From positions 2,147,001 through 2,211,000 of the forward strand of contig NZ_CP150277.1 in NCBI RefSeq assembly GCF_037977385.1: a stretch of DNA of 64,000 bases, read 5' to 3'. The notes beneath the pieces were generated by a model. That model had not been told where the DNA came from and did not search any database. It worked only from the letters and a program-made list of their open reading frames with translations. A program made the position numbers and the translations under genes. Numbering within the stretch: position 1 is the stretch's first letter; each line of letters opens with the position of its first letter. Positions 50,261 to 58,587 of this stretch are shown here, piece after piece. This stretch comes from Terribacillus sp. FSL K6-0262 (GTDB taxonomy: Bacteria; Bacillota; Bacilli; Bacillales; Amphibacillaceae).

Positions 50261-51490
50261 TCAGAAAGCCCAATTCCCTTTTTCGAAGATGGGTTCGATT
50301 GTGCCATCCGGCGTTTCGCCTGTGATGGATAATTCCCCGGAACCGACCATGAAATCAACATGTGCCAGACTGTAGTTGAATCCGATCGACTCCAATTCCT
50401 CTTTCGATTTGCTGCGGGCATCCTTCACGCACATGCCGATTGCTTGTCCAAGTGCCAAATGGCAGGAAGCATTCTCATCGAATAATGTGTTGTTGAAGAC
50501 GATGCCGGATTGGGAAATCGGTGATTGATGCGGCACGAGCGCAACCTCCCCAAGGAAGCGTGCGCCTTCATCGGTATCCAGCAGATTCTTGAGCGTGTCA
50601 TAGCCTTTTTCTGCTGAGAAATCGACGACTTTGCCATTTTCGAAAGTTAGTGAAAAGTTCTCAAGCAAAGTGCCGGCATAATTCAAAGGTTTCGTACTGC
50701 TGACTGTCCCATTCACTCCATTTTTTACCGGAATGGTAAAAACTTCTTCTGTTGGAAGGTTTGGTATATATGTAGAGCCATCTTCTTTCATGAATTCTGC
50801 ACAAGTCCAGAAGGATTCCGGATGCAGTTCAATCGTCAAATCGGTTCCAGGACCGGTATAATGCAGCTTGCGATAGTCGCGTGCATTCAAATGATCAGCG
50901 TTTTTCTTCATTGCCGCGACATGCTGTTCCCATAGCTCGACCGTATTTTCCTGATCGGAGCGGGTAGTGAAGAAGATTGCATCCCATAGCTTATCGACTG
51001 CTGCTTGTCCTTTCCGATCAGGGAAGACCGATTCAGCCCATTCGACAGTCGGAACGGAAGCGATGAGCCAGTTGACGCGTCCATTCGTCTTGTGAGCTTG
51101 ATAGCCTTGTCTGGCTGCGCCCATTGCTTTCGTATAGCGGGCGACCCTTTCCGGATCGATACCATCAAAAAGAGATGGATTCGGCGTCTTCAGCTCCAGG
51201 AAGGCAGTATCGGCTGCTGCCAATTCTTCATAGACACGGCCGCGGAAAGGTGTGAAGTAATCCAAGTCCTCTTTCCGGGCATGCTTCACTTTTGCTTTCG
51301 TGATGTTATCATCCTGATAATCGACGATGACATCCCGCAAGCCAGCTTCATAGGCTTTCTCGGCAACGATCTTTGTAAATGGCGCAGCTGCCAAATCTGC
51401 AACTATCATCAGATCCTGCCCTTGCTTTACATTCAAGCCGATGTGCAGTAAAAGCTCGGCGTACTTTGCTAATTTTTGTTCGAATTGCAT
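50261..51490 (-). CDS. M29-family metal-dependent aminopeptidase (AmpS/PepS type)
   Basis: A 409-residue aminopeptidase, the full family length: KYAELLLHIGLNVKQGQDLMIVADLAAAPF, then the C-terminal catalytic region NLPTEEVFTIP, GRFLGEVALVPHQSPIS-like GARFLGEVALVPHQSP, NTLFDENASCHLALG and HVDFMVGSGELSITG with metal-binding Glu, His and Asp. A leucyl/seryl-type cytoplasmic aminopeptidase is likely. Start: AAGGGGGAT before the ATG. Confidence 0.9.
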   Translation of the reverse strand: MQFEQKLAKYAELLLHIGLNVKQGQDLMIVADLAAAPFTKIVAEKAYEAGLRDVIVDYQDDNITKAKVKHARKEDLDYFTPFRGRVYEELAAADTAFLELKTPNPSLFDGIDPERVARYTKAMGAARQGYQAHKTNGRVNWLIASVPTVEWAESVFPDRKGQAAVDKLWDAIFFTTRSDQENTVELWEQHVAAMKKNADHLNARDYRKLHYTGPGTDLTIELHPESFWTCAEFMKEDGSTYIPNLPTEEVFTIPVKNGVNGTVSSTKPLNYAGTLLENFSLTFENGKVVDFSAEKGYDTLKNLLDTDEGARFLGEVALVPHQSPISQSGIVFNNTLFDENASCHLALGQAIGMCVKDARSKSKEELESIGFNYSLAHVDFMVGSGELSITGETPDGTIEPIFEKGNWAF

Positions 51491-51542
51491 GAGAATCCCC
51501 CTTTAATCAACCTATCTTCATCATTTTACCAGAAAATTATGA

Positions 51543-52049
51543 CTAGAGGCGGAACTCCAGGGAGAATTTTGCAATCGGATCAAAATGGGACGAGTGTTTG
51601 ATATGACGCGGGAAGATCCAGCGCCGGGAAAGCTGTTTTGCCGCACTGGTCAAATCGGTGCCGGAACCGCTCCAAAAGGCCTGCCAGACGAACTTTGTGC
51701 AATAATTCCAATCTGTATCCTCCAGGGTGCGGCTGAATCTGTATCCTTTCATCAAGCTGATGGATTTCTCCGCCCATGCAGCTGCTCCTGTTGGATCCTT
51801 TTTTGGCCGGAGCAGGGTGATCGTTCCGCCATAGCGGTGGCGAGACAGGTAAGCGGCCAGAGATTCGGTGATCCCGCCGGATGGATGTGCATGAAAAATG
51901 CGACCATCAGGACCGGCAATGCCGGCATGGCTGAAGAAAAAGGTGGAGGGGCCAATCGAGCTGTAGAGTACATCTCCGGTCTGAAGCATCGTCTGTATGC
52001 TGTCAGCGGTTTGGTATAGATTTTCCATTTCTGCTTTGGATTTCCTCAT
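51543..52049 (-). CDS. YiiX/NlpC-P60-like papain-fold hydrolase
   Basis: This 168-residue protein has the permuted NlpC/P60 (YiiX, YycO) pattern: GDVLYSSIG, then SHAGIAG with the catalytic His early, HAHPSGGI, and the catalytic Cys late in DWNYCTKFVWQAFW. There is no signal peptide, so it is probably cytoplasmic. Members include lipid- or peptidoglycan-acting cysteine hydrolases. The start is the Met at 52049, eight bases after AAGGAG, rather than an upstream Met overlapping it. Confidence 0.72.
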   Translation of the reverse strand: MRKSKAEMENLYQTADSIQTMLQTGDVLYSSIGPSTFFFSHAGIAGPDGRIFHAHPSGGITESLAAYLSRHRYGGTITLLRPKKDPTGAAAWAEKSISLMKGYRFSRTLEDTDWNYCTKFVWQAFWSGSGTDLTSAAKQLSRRWIFPRHIKHSSHFDPIAKFSLEFRL

Positions 52050-52157
52050 CGGGGTCACTCCTTGTTCAAATGTCACAAAATCTCAATCGAAAGCATGTTC
52101 CTTTAACCCTGCATGTATTATGATAGAGAAAGATTCTAGATTTGTGGAGGTTTAAGC

Positions 52158-52910
52158 ATGCATGCATTAAAGAAACAAGGATACAGCATATATGATTTAC
52201 AAAAGGATCTCGCGTATGACGGGATGGAGAAGGATTTAGCCGAGATACAGGCTGTTTTTGATACATTGCCTGCCGACAGCTATGCACCGGAACTGAACCG
52301 TTACCGCCGTTACTCCCGGGCAATCATCTTCGATAAAGACAATCGATTGGAATGGCTGCCGGGGATCGAACGGGAGAATGGAAGCATGGCGCAGTATTTC
52401 CAGGGCCGCTTCAATCCGGAATATGTCGATTCATATCGGGAATTCCCATCACTTCCCGACCATATCCTGGAAAATGAACTGTTGCAGAAAATCATCATGC
52501 ATGATTATCACGAAACATTCTGGCGTAAAGAGGATCTGATCCTGCCGGTTCATGCTGGTGTTCATTTTGTCAAGCTTGAGGTGACGGAGGATGGACAAGA
52601 GGGTGTATCCTCCCCGAACTTGATCCATCAGGACGGTGAGCCATTCACATTCGCCCATCTTATCAAACGCGACAATGTGGTTGGGGGCCTTAATATCATT
52701 GCGACTCCTGAATGTGCTGGCAAGCTGCCGGAAGATGCAGATTCCAGTCAATTCCACGAGAGCTTCGAGATTCATCGGCCGCTGGAGTCCTACGGGGTAC
52801 ATGACGAGGCAGTCAGTCACTACGTGAGCCCGATCAGAAAAGGGGACGCAAACCGCCCGGGTGTCCGTGCTGTCCTCTTGATCGATTTCCAGCCGACTGT
52901 ACTGGCCTGA
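52158..52910 (+). CDS. Fe(II)/2-oxoglutarate dioxygenase of the IDO (amino-acid hydroxylase) family
   Basis: A 250-residue 2OG-Fe dioxygenase resembling the Bacillus L-isoleucine 4-hydroxylase (IDO/BsmA) group. The iron triad is visible as His157-x-Asp159 in NLIHQDGEPFTFAHLI and a distal His221 in SHYVSPI, followed by Arg237 in PGVRAVLLIDF for 2-oxoglutarate. The group hydroxylates free amino acids or sulfoxidises methionine. TGGAGG precedes the ATG. A GNAT acetyltransferase gene follows after 19 bases, likely in the same transcript. Confidence 0.8.
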   Translation: MHALKKQGYSIYDLQKDLAYDGMEKDLAEIQAVFDTLPADSYAPELNRYRRYSRAIIFDKDNRLEWLPGIERENGSMAQYFQGRFNPEYVDSYREFPSLPDHILENELLQKIIMHDYHETFWRKEDLILPVHAGVHFVKLEVTEDGQEGVSSPNLIHQDGEPFTFAHLIKRDNVVGGLNIIATPECAGKLPEDADSSQFHESFEIHRPLESYGVHDEAVSHYVSPIRKGDANRPGVRAVLLIDFQPTVLA

Positions 52911-52929
52911 GCCCAGAAAGGGGATAGGG

Positions 52930-53439
52930 ATGACAGCAACCATACGTGAAGCGAAGATGGCTGATTGTGGAAGGATCGGGGAAATCAGTACAAAAAGCTG
53001 GCGATTTGCTTATCAAAATATCTTGCCGGCTGACTATTTGGCTGCCATTCGTCCGGAAGATAGAGCAGCGCGCTTTGAAAAAGTACTTGCATCCGGCTCC
53101 CTTATGCTGGTTGCGGAAGTGGACGGAAGGATTGTCGGATTCCTCAGCGGGGGAAGATCCCGGGAAGATTTGCATCCGGATTATGCCGGTGAAGTATATG
53201 CCATATATCTTGATCCCGATCAAACGCAGCGCGGAATCGGCAAGATGCTTATACAATCTTTGGAGAAGCAGCTTGCTGCTGAAGGGATTCAGGGGATATT
53301 TGCTTGGATGCTTGCCGGTAATGATGCCCGGTACTTCTATGAAGCCCTTGGCGGAAAGAAGATCGCCGAGGGAAAGCTTGAGATAGAAGGTATCTCTTAT
53401 CCCGAAATTGCATATGGATGGAAAATAGCGGACAGATGA
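52930..53439 (+). CDS. GNAT family N-acetyltransferase
   Basis: A 169-residue GNAT: TIREAKMADCGRIGEI at the N-terminus, acetyl-CoA motif A with VYAIYLDPDQTQRGIGKMLIQSLEKQL, and FYEALGGKKI (motif B). The acceptor is unknown. It follows the IDO-like dioxygenase by 19 bases with AAAGGGG upstream of the ATG, so it may act on the same metabolite. Its stop codon lies in the loop of a terminator hairpin. Confidence 0.82.
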   Translation: MTATIREAKMADCGRIGEISTKSWRFAYQNILPADYLAAIRPEDRAARFEKVLASGSLMLVAEVDGRIVGFLSGGRSREDLHPDYAGEVYAIYLDPDQTQRGIGKMLIQSLEKQLAAEGIQGIFAWMLAGNDARYFYEALGGKKIAEGKLEIEGISYPEIAYGWKIADR

Positions 53440-53455
53440 TGTCCGCTATTTTTTT
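53422..53455. terminator. bidirectional terminator overlapping both gene ends
   Basis: Stem AAATAGCGGACA / TGTCCGCTATTT with A and T tracts; the GNAT stop (53437-53439) lies in the loop and the phosphatase stop in the right arm. Confidence 0.82.
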
Positions 53456-53994
53456 AGGCGCAGGGACTCTGCCTGTATGTATCGCCGGCCATCAAAGGTG
53501 AGTTTCCAGATGGCTGGCATCGGCAGCTGCTTCCAGAAGGCATAATCAAATCCATCATCGTAATGGCCCATGGCAAGCACCATCAGATTTCCATGCGTCC
53601 CGATGGCAATCCGTTTACCGGGATGAGCAGCAAGTATATCCTCCAATGCATCCACAACCCTCCGCCTTGCCGTCATATTCGATTCACCGCCAGGAAATTG
53701 GTACTCCTCATCAGACCATAAACGGTCCATGGCTCCCTGGAAGTCTTTTACCGGAGCGGGCGCAATCTGTCTTTCACGGAGCCGCTCATCCAGAGCAGCA
53801 GCGGATGGATCAGTTACGATTGTTTCCCATGCCCTCCGGTAAGGGCTGGAGATATATGTATCCACCTGTTCTGCTGCCAATAGTTTCCGGACTATCTTTG
53901 CGTCTGCATAACCTTGCTCGGATAATGTCCGGTTCCGTTCATCCGGCGTATAGATCGTGTGTGCGTGGCGTACAAGATACATCATTGTCAGCAT
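53446..53994 (-). CDS. histidine phosphatase family protein (phosphoglycerate-mutase-like)
   Basis: A 182-residue histidine phosphatase: LVRHAHT (phosphohistidine in RHA), SSPYRRAWET, FPGGESNM and IGTHGNL (second His). The RHG motif is RHA here, common in the family. The substrate is unknown; probably a small phosphate ester. GGGAGG precedes the ATG. Confidence 0.85.
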   Translation of the reverse strand: MLTMMYLVRHAHTIYTPDERNRTLSEQGYADAKIVRKLLAAEQVDTYISSPYRRAWETIVTDPSAAALDERLRERQIAPAPVKDFQGAMDRLWSDEEYQFPGGESNMTARRRVVDALEDILAAHPGKRIAIGTHGNLMVLAMGHYDDGFDYAFWKQLPMPAIWKLTFDGRRYIQAESLRLKK

Positions 53995-54041
53995 AGCAAT
54001 CCTCCCTTATGTATCATTCTATCAAATATAAAGGAAGGTAT

Positions 54042-54082
54042 TTGCAATTTCATATGATCTAAGTTACATTTTGTAAGTAACT
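54042..54082 (+). promoter_or_regulatory. promoter with overlapping palindromic operator
   Basis: -35 TTGCAA (54042-54047), 17-base spacer, -10 TACATT (54065-54070). The -10 is buried in a palindrome with arms AGTTAC (54062-54067) and GTAACT (54077-54082), the inner part being TTACA-TTT-TGTAA. It looks like an HxlR/DUF24-type (YodB, CatR class) site. Confidence 0.5.
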
Positions 54083-54112
54083 GATAAATCGTTCGTTTAG
54101 GAGGCGGAGCAG

Positions 54113-55081
54113 ATGATGGAGCTTCACGGTATTCACCATGTGTCAGCCATAACAGCAAATGCGGCAAATAACTATGATTTTTATACAAGAGTGATGGGGA
54201 TGCGCTTGGTCAAAAAGACTGTCAATCAAGACGACCCGTCCATGTATCATCTATTCTATGCTGACAAGCTTGGCAGTCCAGGAACGGATCTGACTTTTTT
54301 TGAGATTCACCGGGCGGGCAGGACATACATAGGCAACAATAGTATCTCCCTGACTTCCCTGCGTGTGGCATCGGATGAAGCAATCCGATATTGGGCCGGC
54401 AGATTGCAGGAATATGATATCCAGACCGAAGAGGCGGATCTGCAGGGCCGCAAAGTTCTCTTCTTTGAGGATCCGGAAAAGCAAAGGCTTATGCTTGTGT
54501 CCGATGAACGGAATGAAGGCGAAGCACCGGGCGTTCCCTGGGATGGAGCGGATGTACCGGCTGCGTTTGCCATTATCGGTCTTGGACCGGTGAAGCTGAC
54601 TGTTCCCGAGCTTGAGCCGACAGAGCGTGTCTTACTGGAATTGATGGGATTCCGTAAAAAAGCAGAAGAGCAGCTTGCCGACGGGACCAACCTGCATATT
54701 TACGAAGTGGGGGCAGGCGGCACTGGAGCCGAGGTAATGGTAGAGGTCGTCCCTGGATTGCAGCGGGAGCGTCCTGGACGCGGAAGCGTGCATCATGTAG
54801 CTTTCCGGGTGAAAGACAGGGAAGAGCTGGAGCGCGCAAAGAAAATACTCTATGCTGCGCATCTGCCGAATTCGGGACTGATAGATAGATATTACTTTCA
54901 ATCGCTTTATTTCAAGGAACCAAATGGTATTTTGTTCGAGCTTGCGACAGATGGTCCTGGCTTTGCTGCCGATGAAGATCCGGATGCATTGGGAGAGACT
55001 TTGGCACTGCCGCCGTTTCTCGAACAACAGCGGGATACGATTGAAGCGAGATTGACCCCGCTTGATACAAAAAGGAAATGA
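54113..55081 (+). CDS. ring-cleaving dioxygenase, quinone/catechol detoxification type (MhqO/MhqA-like)
   Basis: A 322-residue protein of two VOC modules: GIHHVSAITANAANNYDFYTRVMGMRLVKKTVNQDDPSMYHLFYADKLGSPGTDLTFFEI, then RGSVHHVAFRVKD and SLYFKEPNGILFELATDGPGF. These keep the metal His and Glu residues of extradiol-type enzymes. B. subtilis MhqA, MhqE and MhqO are close relatives induced by quinones. TAGGAGG precedes the ATG, and the promoter carries a palindrome that could bind a quinone-sensing repressor. Confidence 0.87.
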   Translation: MMELHGIHHVSAITANAANNYDFYTRVMGMRLVKKTVNQDDPSMYHLFYADKLGSPGTDLTFFEIHRAGRTYIGNNSISLTSLRVASDEAIRYWAGRLQEYDIQTEEADLQGRKVLFFEDPEKQRLMLVSDERNEGEAPGVPWDGADVPAAFAIIGLGPVKLTVPELEPTERVLLELMGFRKKAEEQLADGTNLHIYEVGAGGTGAEVMVEVVPGLQRERPGRGSVHHVAFRVKDREELERAKKILYAAHLPNSGLIDRYYFQSLYFKEPNGILFELATDGPGFAADEDPDALGETLALPPFLEQQRDTIEARLTPLDTKRK

Positions 55082-55088
55082 CTTCTGC

Positions 55089-55117
55089 GAAACCGCCTCC
55101 TGCTGGCGGTTTTTTTG
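55089..55117 (+). terminator. terminator of the ring-cleaving dioxygenase gene
   Basis: Stem AAACCGCC / GGCGGTTT with a 7-base loop and T7 tract. Confidence 0.85.
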
Positions 55118-55191
55118 CAGGCGGGGTTGACGCATAAAGCGGATATATGATTTTATAGATAGAAATATATATATACATATTGCTAAGGCTC

Positions 55192-55250
55192 TCCCGGGCA
55201 GCGTTCATGGCACGGGAATTTTTTGCACGTTTATGGGCATAACGTATAAG
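55192..55250 (+). promoter_or_regulatory. adenine deaminase leader: terminator-like hairpin and promoter
   Basis: A hairpin TCCCG-G-GC / GC-A-CGGGA (55192-55217) is followed by T6 (55219-55224). Directly after it comes a possible promoter TTGCAC (55223-55228), 16-base spacer, TATAAG (55245-55250), overlapping an inverted repeat ACGTT-ATG/CAT-AACGT (55227-55245). A further -35-like TTGACG is at 55127-55132. I see no purine riboswitch consensus. Confidence 0.4.
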
Positions 55251-55270
55251 GATAATAGGAGTTGAAGACA

Positions 55271-57064
55271 GTGGGAAAAAGAACAAAATTATTTGAAGCG
55301 GCAAAGCGTTTGGGTGAGGTTGCATTGGGAAAGCGTCCCGCTGATTTAATTATCCGAGATGGTGTGCTGGTCAACGTATTTACAGGAGAACTGCTGGAGC
55401 ATACAGATGTCGTCATTTCAGGCGATCGGATAGCATTGGTCGGAAAAGCTTTGCCGGAGCATGAAGGACCGGAGACCAAAGTCATTACCGCAAATGGTCG
55501 CTATCTTGTACCAGGTCTGATCGATGGCCATATGCATGTGGAGAGCACGATGCTTTCGGTAACGGAATTTTCCAAGGCGGCTCTTGCCAAAGGGACAACG
55601 ACTGTTTTCATGGATCCGCATGAGATTGCGAATGTATTCGGTATCAAAGGTGTACGCTATATGCATGAGGAAGGGCAGCAGCTGCCGCTGAAAGTATATA
55701 CGACATTCCCATCCTGTGTGCCGGCAACCGATGATTTGGAGGATGCCGGAGCCAGTCTGAGTGTAGCCGATATACAGGAAGGGCTGAGCTGGGAAAATGT
55801 CCAAGGACTGGGTGAAGTGATGAATTTCCCTGGTGTGGTTCATGGGGATGGCAAGATGCTTGGCGAGATTGGCGAAACAATCAAAGCGGATAAGGTCGTA
55901 ACGGGGCATTTCCCGTCAGAGGATCCTTACGCGCTGCAAGCATATATCGCCGCAGGTGTTACATCCGACCATGAAACGATTGCCAAGGAAGATGCATTGG
56001 CGAAACTGCGTGCCGGCCTTCATGTACAGATTCGAGAGGGGTCGGCATGGCGCGATGTGAAGGAAGTAATCAAAGTCATCACGGAATATAAAGTGGATAC
56101 ACGCAATATCTCCTTGGTGACAGATGATGTTTATCCAGAGACATTGATCACGAAGGGACATATGAATCATGTTGTCCGTCGGGCGATCGAGGAAGGGCTT
56201 GATCCAGTAACGGCGATTCAGCTGGCAACGATCAATTCTGCCCGGTATTTCCATATGGAAAATGATATCGGCAGTATCAGTGCCGGCAAATTTGCGGACT
56301 TGCTGCTGATCGAGGATTTGCAGCAGATGGAGGCTTCCATCGTCATTGCGGACGGCAGTATACAGTTCGAAAATGGTGAACTGCAGCAAGCATTCCCGAC
56401 GTATACGTATCCGGAAGCTGTACGCAGCTCAGTGCACCTGGCCGGCGAAATGAAAGCCGATGATTTTCTTTATCGGACGGATCGTCCGGACGGGGAAGTC
56501 AGGGTGAATGTAGTAGGTGCGATCGAGGGAAGTGCACGGACAGAGAAGAAAACGGCTGTCCTGCAAGTCAAGGATGGAGTGATCCAGATCGATAAGGATC
56601 AGGATATCATCCATTTGTCTTGTATCGAACGGCATAAAGGAACCGGACAAATATCCAATGTCTTTGTCAGCGGCTTCCAGTTCCAGCGCGGAGCAGTTGC
56701 TTCGACTGTGGCGCATGACAGTCATAATTTGCTCGTGATGGGCGTCGACAGGGAAGATATGGCTATTGCTGCTAATCGGCTGGCGGAAATCGGCGGAGGT
56801 CTCGTGGCTGTTTTGAACGGTGAGACTTTGGCTGAATTGCCGATGCCGATTGCCGGATTGATGTCCGATCAGCCTTTGGAAACAGTTGCCGGACAAGTCG
56901 GGGAGCTGGTTAAAGCATGGGAGAAGCTGGGATGCAGCATAACGGATCCAATCATGACATTTTCATTGATAGCTCTGCCGGTGATCCCGGAAATCCGTGT
57001 GACGAACCGCGGCCTTGCCGATGTCACGACATTCAAGCTCATTGATGTGATCATAGCCGAATAG
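55271..57064 (+). CDS. adeC: adenine deaminase
   Basis: A 597-residue amidohydrolase-fold adenine deaminase: RPADLIIRDGVLVNVFTGE, metal motif LIDGHMHVEST, FMDPHEIANVFG, SLVTDDVYPETL, and the C-terminal adenine-deaminase domain VASTVAHDSHNLLVMG. It converts adenine to hypoxanthine and ammonia for purine salvage. GTG at 55271 is chosen, nine bases after AATAGGAG; the TTG at 55262 abuts that site. Confidence 0.93.
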   Translation: MGKRTKLFEAAKRLGEVALGKRPADLIIRDGVLVNVFTGELLEHTDVVISGDRIALVGKALPEHEGPETKVITANGRYLVPGLIDGHMHVESTMLSVTEFSKAALAKGTTTVFMDPHEIANVFGIKGVRYMHEEGQQLPLKVYTTFPSCVPATDDLEDAGASLSVADIQEGLSWENVQGLGEVMNFPGVVHGDGKMLGEIGETIKADKVVTGHFPSEDPYALQAYIAAGVTSDHETIAKEDALAKLRAGLHVQIREGSAWRDVKEVIKVITEYKVDTRNISLVTDDVYPETLITKGHMNHVVRRAIEEGLDPVTAIQLATINSARYFHMENDIGSISAGKFADLLLIEDLQQMEASIVIADGSIQFENGELQQAFPTYTYPEAVRSSVHLAGEMKADDFLYRTDRPDGEVRVNVVGAIEGSARTEKKTAVLQVKDGVIQIDKDQDIIHLSCIERHKGTGQISNVFVSGFQFQRGAVASTVAHDSHNLLVMGVDREDMAIAANRLAEIGGGLVAVLNGETLAELPMPIAGLMSDQPLETVAGQVGELVKAWEKLGCSITDPIMTFSLIALPVIPEIRVTNRGLADVTTFKLIDVIIAE

Positions 57065-57074
57065 GGAGAGGGGG

Positions 57075-57099
57075 AACCAGCAGGAATGCTGGTTTTTCT
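57075..57099 (+). terminator. terminator of adeC
   Basis: Stem AACCAGC / GCTGGTT, 6-base loop, then TTTCTT. Confidence 0.8.
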
Positions 57100-57205
57100 T
57101 ATGTATGGAATTTTACGATAACTTCGATTTTCATTGACAAAAAGCTGGATCATCTGTTATTGTACTTTAATACTTTACCATAATAAAGTGATGGAGGAAT
57201 TTGAA

Positions 57206-58531
57206 GTGAACGCAGTCGTTATAGCAGTTCTTGCAGTTTTGATCCTCAGCTTGCTGCGGATCAATGTCGTTTTTTCATTGATATTGGGCTCCCTCATCGG
57301 CGGTTTGGTCGGAGGGCTTGGAATAGATGGAACGCTCAGCGCGTTCACGGATGGAGTGGGAGGAGGAGCGAATGTTGCGCTTAGCTATGCGATGCTCGGC
57401 GGATTCGCTGTTGCGATTGCCAGCACAGGTCTGCCAGAAGCGATGGTGAGAGGGATCATTTCCCTCAGCGGGAAGAAGGACACAGCCTATGCTAAAAAGC
57501 GTACACGCGCACTCATCCTCATCTTGATTTTGATCATGGCTTGCTTTTCTCAGAATGTGATTCCAGTGCATATTGCTTTTATACCTTTATTGATTCCTCC
57601 GCTTTTGAAAATCATGTCTGAATTACAGATTGATCGACGTCTGACAGCGACGATCCTGACATTCGGTTTGGTTACACCGTATATGCTGCTGCCGGCAGGA
57701 TACGGACAAATATTTCATGATATCATAGCAACGAATATGACGTCGAGCGGTTTGGAAGTCAATCCAGATCAAGTGACAAATGCGATGATGATACCGTCGC
57801 TTGGCATGGTCGTGGGTCTGATCATTGCTTTATTTTCTTATCGGAAGCCAAGAATATACAAGGACATTGATTTACCTGTCCCGGATGAAGTAAAAGAAGA
57901 AAATGGTACGTTGAAGCCTGCCGCCTTGATCTTTTCGATTGCTGCGATCGTTGCAGCATTGGCTGTACAGATCTGGACCGATTCGATGGTGTTCGGTGCG
58001 CTGGCTGGTATCATCGTGCTTTATATTACGAGAACAGTCAAATGGAAAGAAGCAGATACCATTCTTACCAACGGGATGCGTCTGATGGCCTTCATCGGAT
58101 TCGTCATGATTGCAGCTTCCGGCTTCTCCAGTGTCATCAATGCCACCGGAGAGGTGGAGTCCCTTGTCCAGGATGCGGCGGCTGCCATTAATGGCAGTCA
58201 GGCACTGGGAGCTTTGCTGATGCTTATTGTCGGCTTGCTCGTGACGATGGGGATTGGGTCTTCATTCTCCACGGTACCAGTAATCGCGACGATTTTTGTT
58301 CCTTTGGCCATCGAACTGGGCTTCAGCCCGATGGCCATCGTCGCACTCGTCGGTACAGCAGGCGCCCTTGGCGATGCGGGATCGCCTGCCTCCGACTCCA
58401 CACTCGGACCGACATCCGGCTTGAATGCGGACGGCCAGCATGACCATATGTGGGATACAGTCGTTCCGACATTCCTCCATTACACCTTGCCTGTCATCGT
58501 CTTTGGCTGGATTGCCGCGATGATCCTCTGA
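57206..58531 (+). CDS. yuiF: YuiF-type Na+/H+ antiporter family transporter
   Basis: A 441-residue, about 11-helix transporter very like B. subtilis YuiF: NVVFSLILGSLIGGLVGGLG, CFSQNVIPVHIAFIPLLIPPLLKI, and GALGDAGSPASDSTLGPTSGLNADGQHDHMWDTVVPTF. The family is annotated as Na+/H+ antiporter or amino-acid permease without firm proof. The GTG at 57206 has GGAGG eight bases upstream; an ATG 15 bases earlier includes that GGAGG and lacks its own site. Confidence 0.85.
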   Translation: MNAVVIAVLAVLILSLLRINVVFSLILGSLIGGLVGGLGIDGTLSAFTDGVGGGANVALSYAMLGGFAVAIASTGLPEAMVRGIISLSGKKDTAYAKKRTRALILILILIMACFSQNVIPVHIAFIPLLIPPLLKIMSELQIDRRLTATILTFGLVTPYMLLPAGYGQIFHDIIATNMTSSGLEVNPDQVTNAMMIPSLGMVVGLIIALFSYRKPRIYKDIDLPVPDEVKEENGTLKPAALIFSIAAIVAALAVQIWTDSMVFGALAGIIVLYITRTVKWKEADTILTNGMRLMAFIGFVMIAASGFSSVINATGEVESLVQDAAAAINGSQALGALLMLIVGLLVTMGIGSSFSTVPVIATIFVPLAIELGFSPMAIVALVGTAGALGDAGSPASDSTLGPTSGLNADGQHDHMWDTVVPTFLHYTLPVIVFGWIAAMIL

Positions 58532-58587
58532 TGGTTGAACGAGGGACACGCTAGCGTTATGATACGTACAGAGGATGAAAAGGGGCG

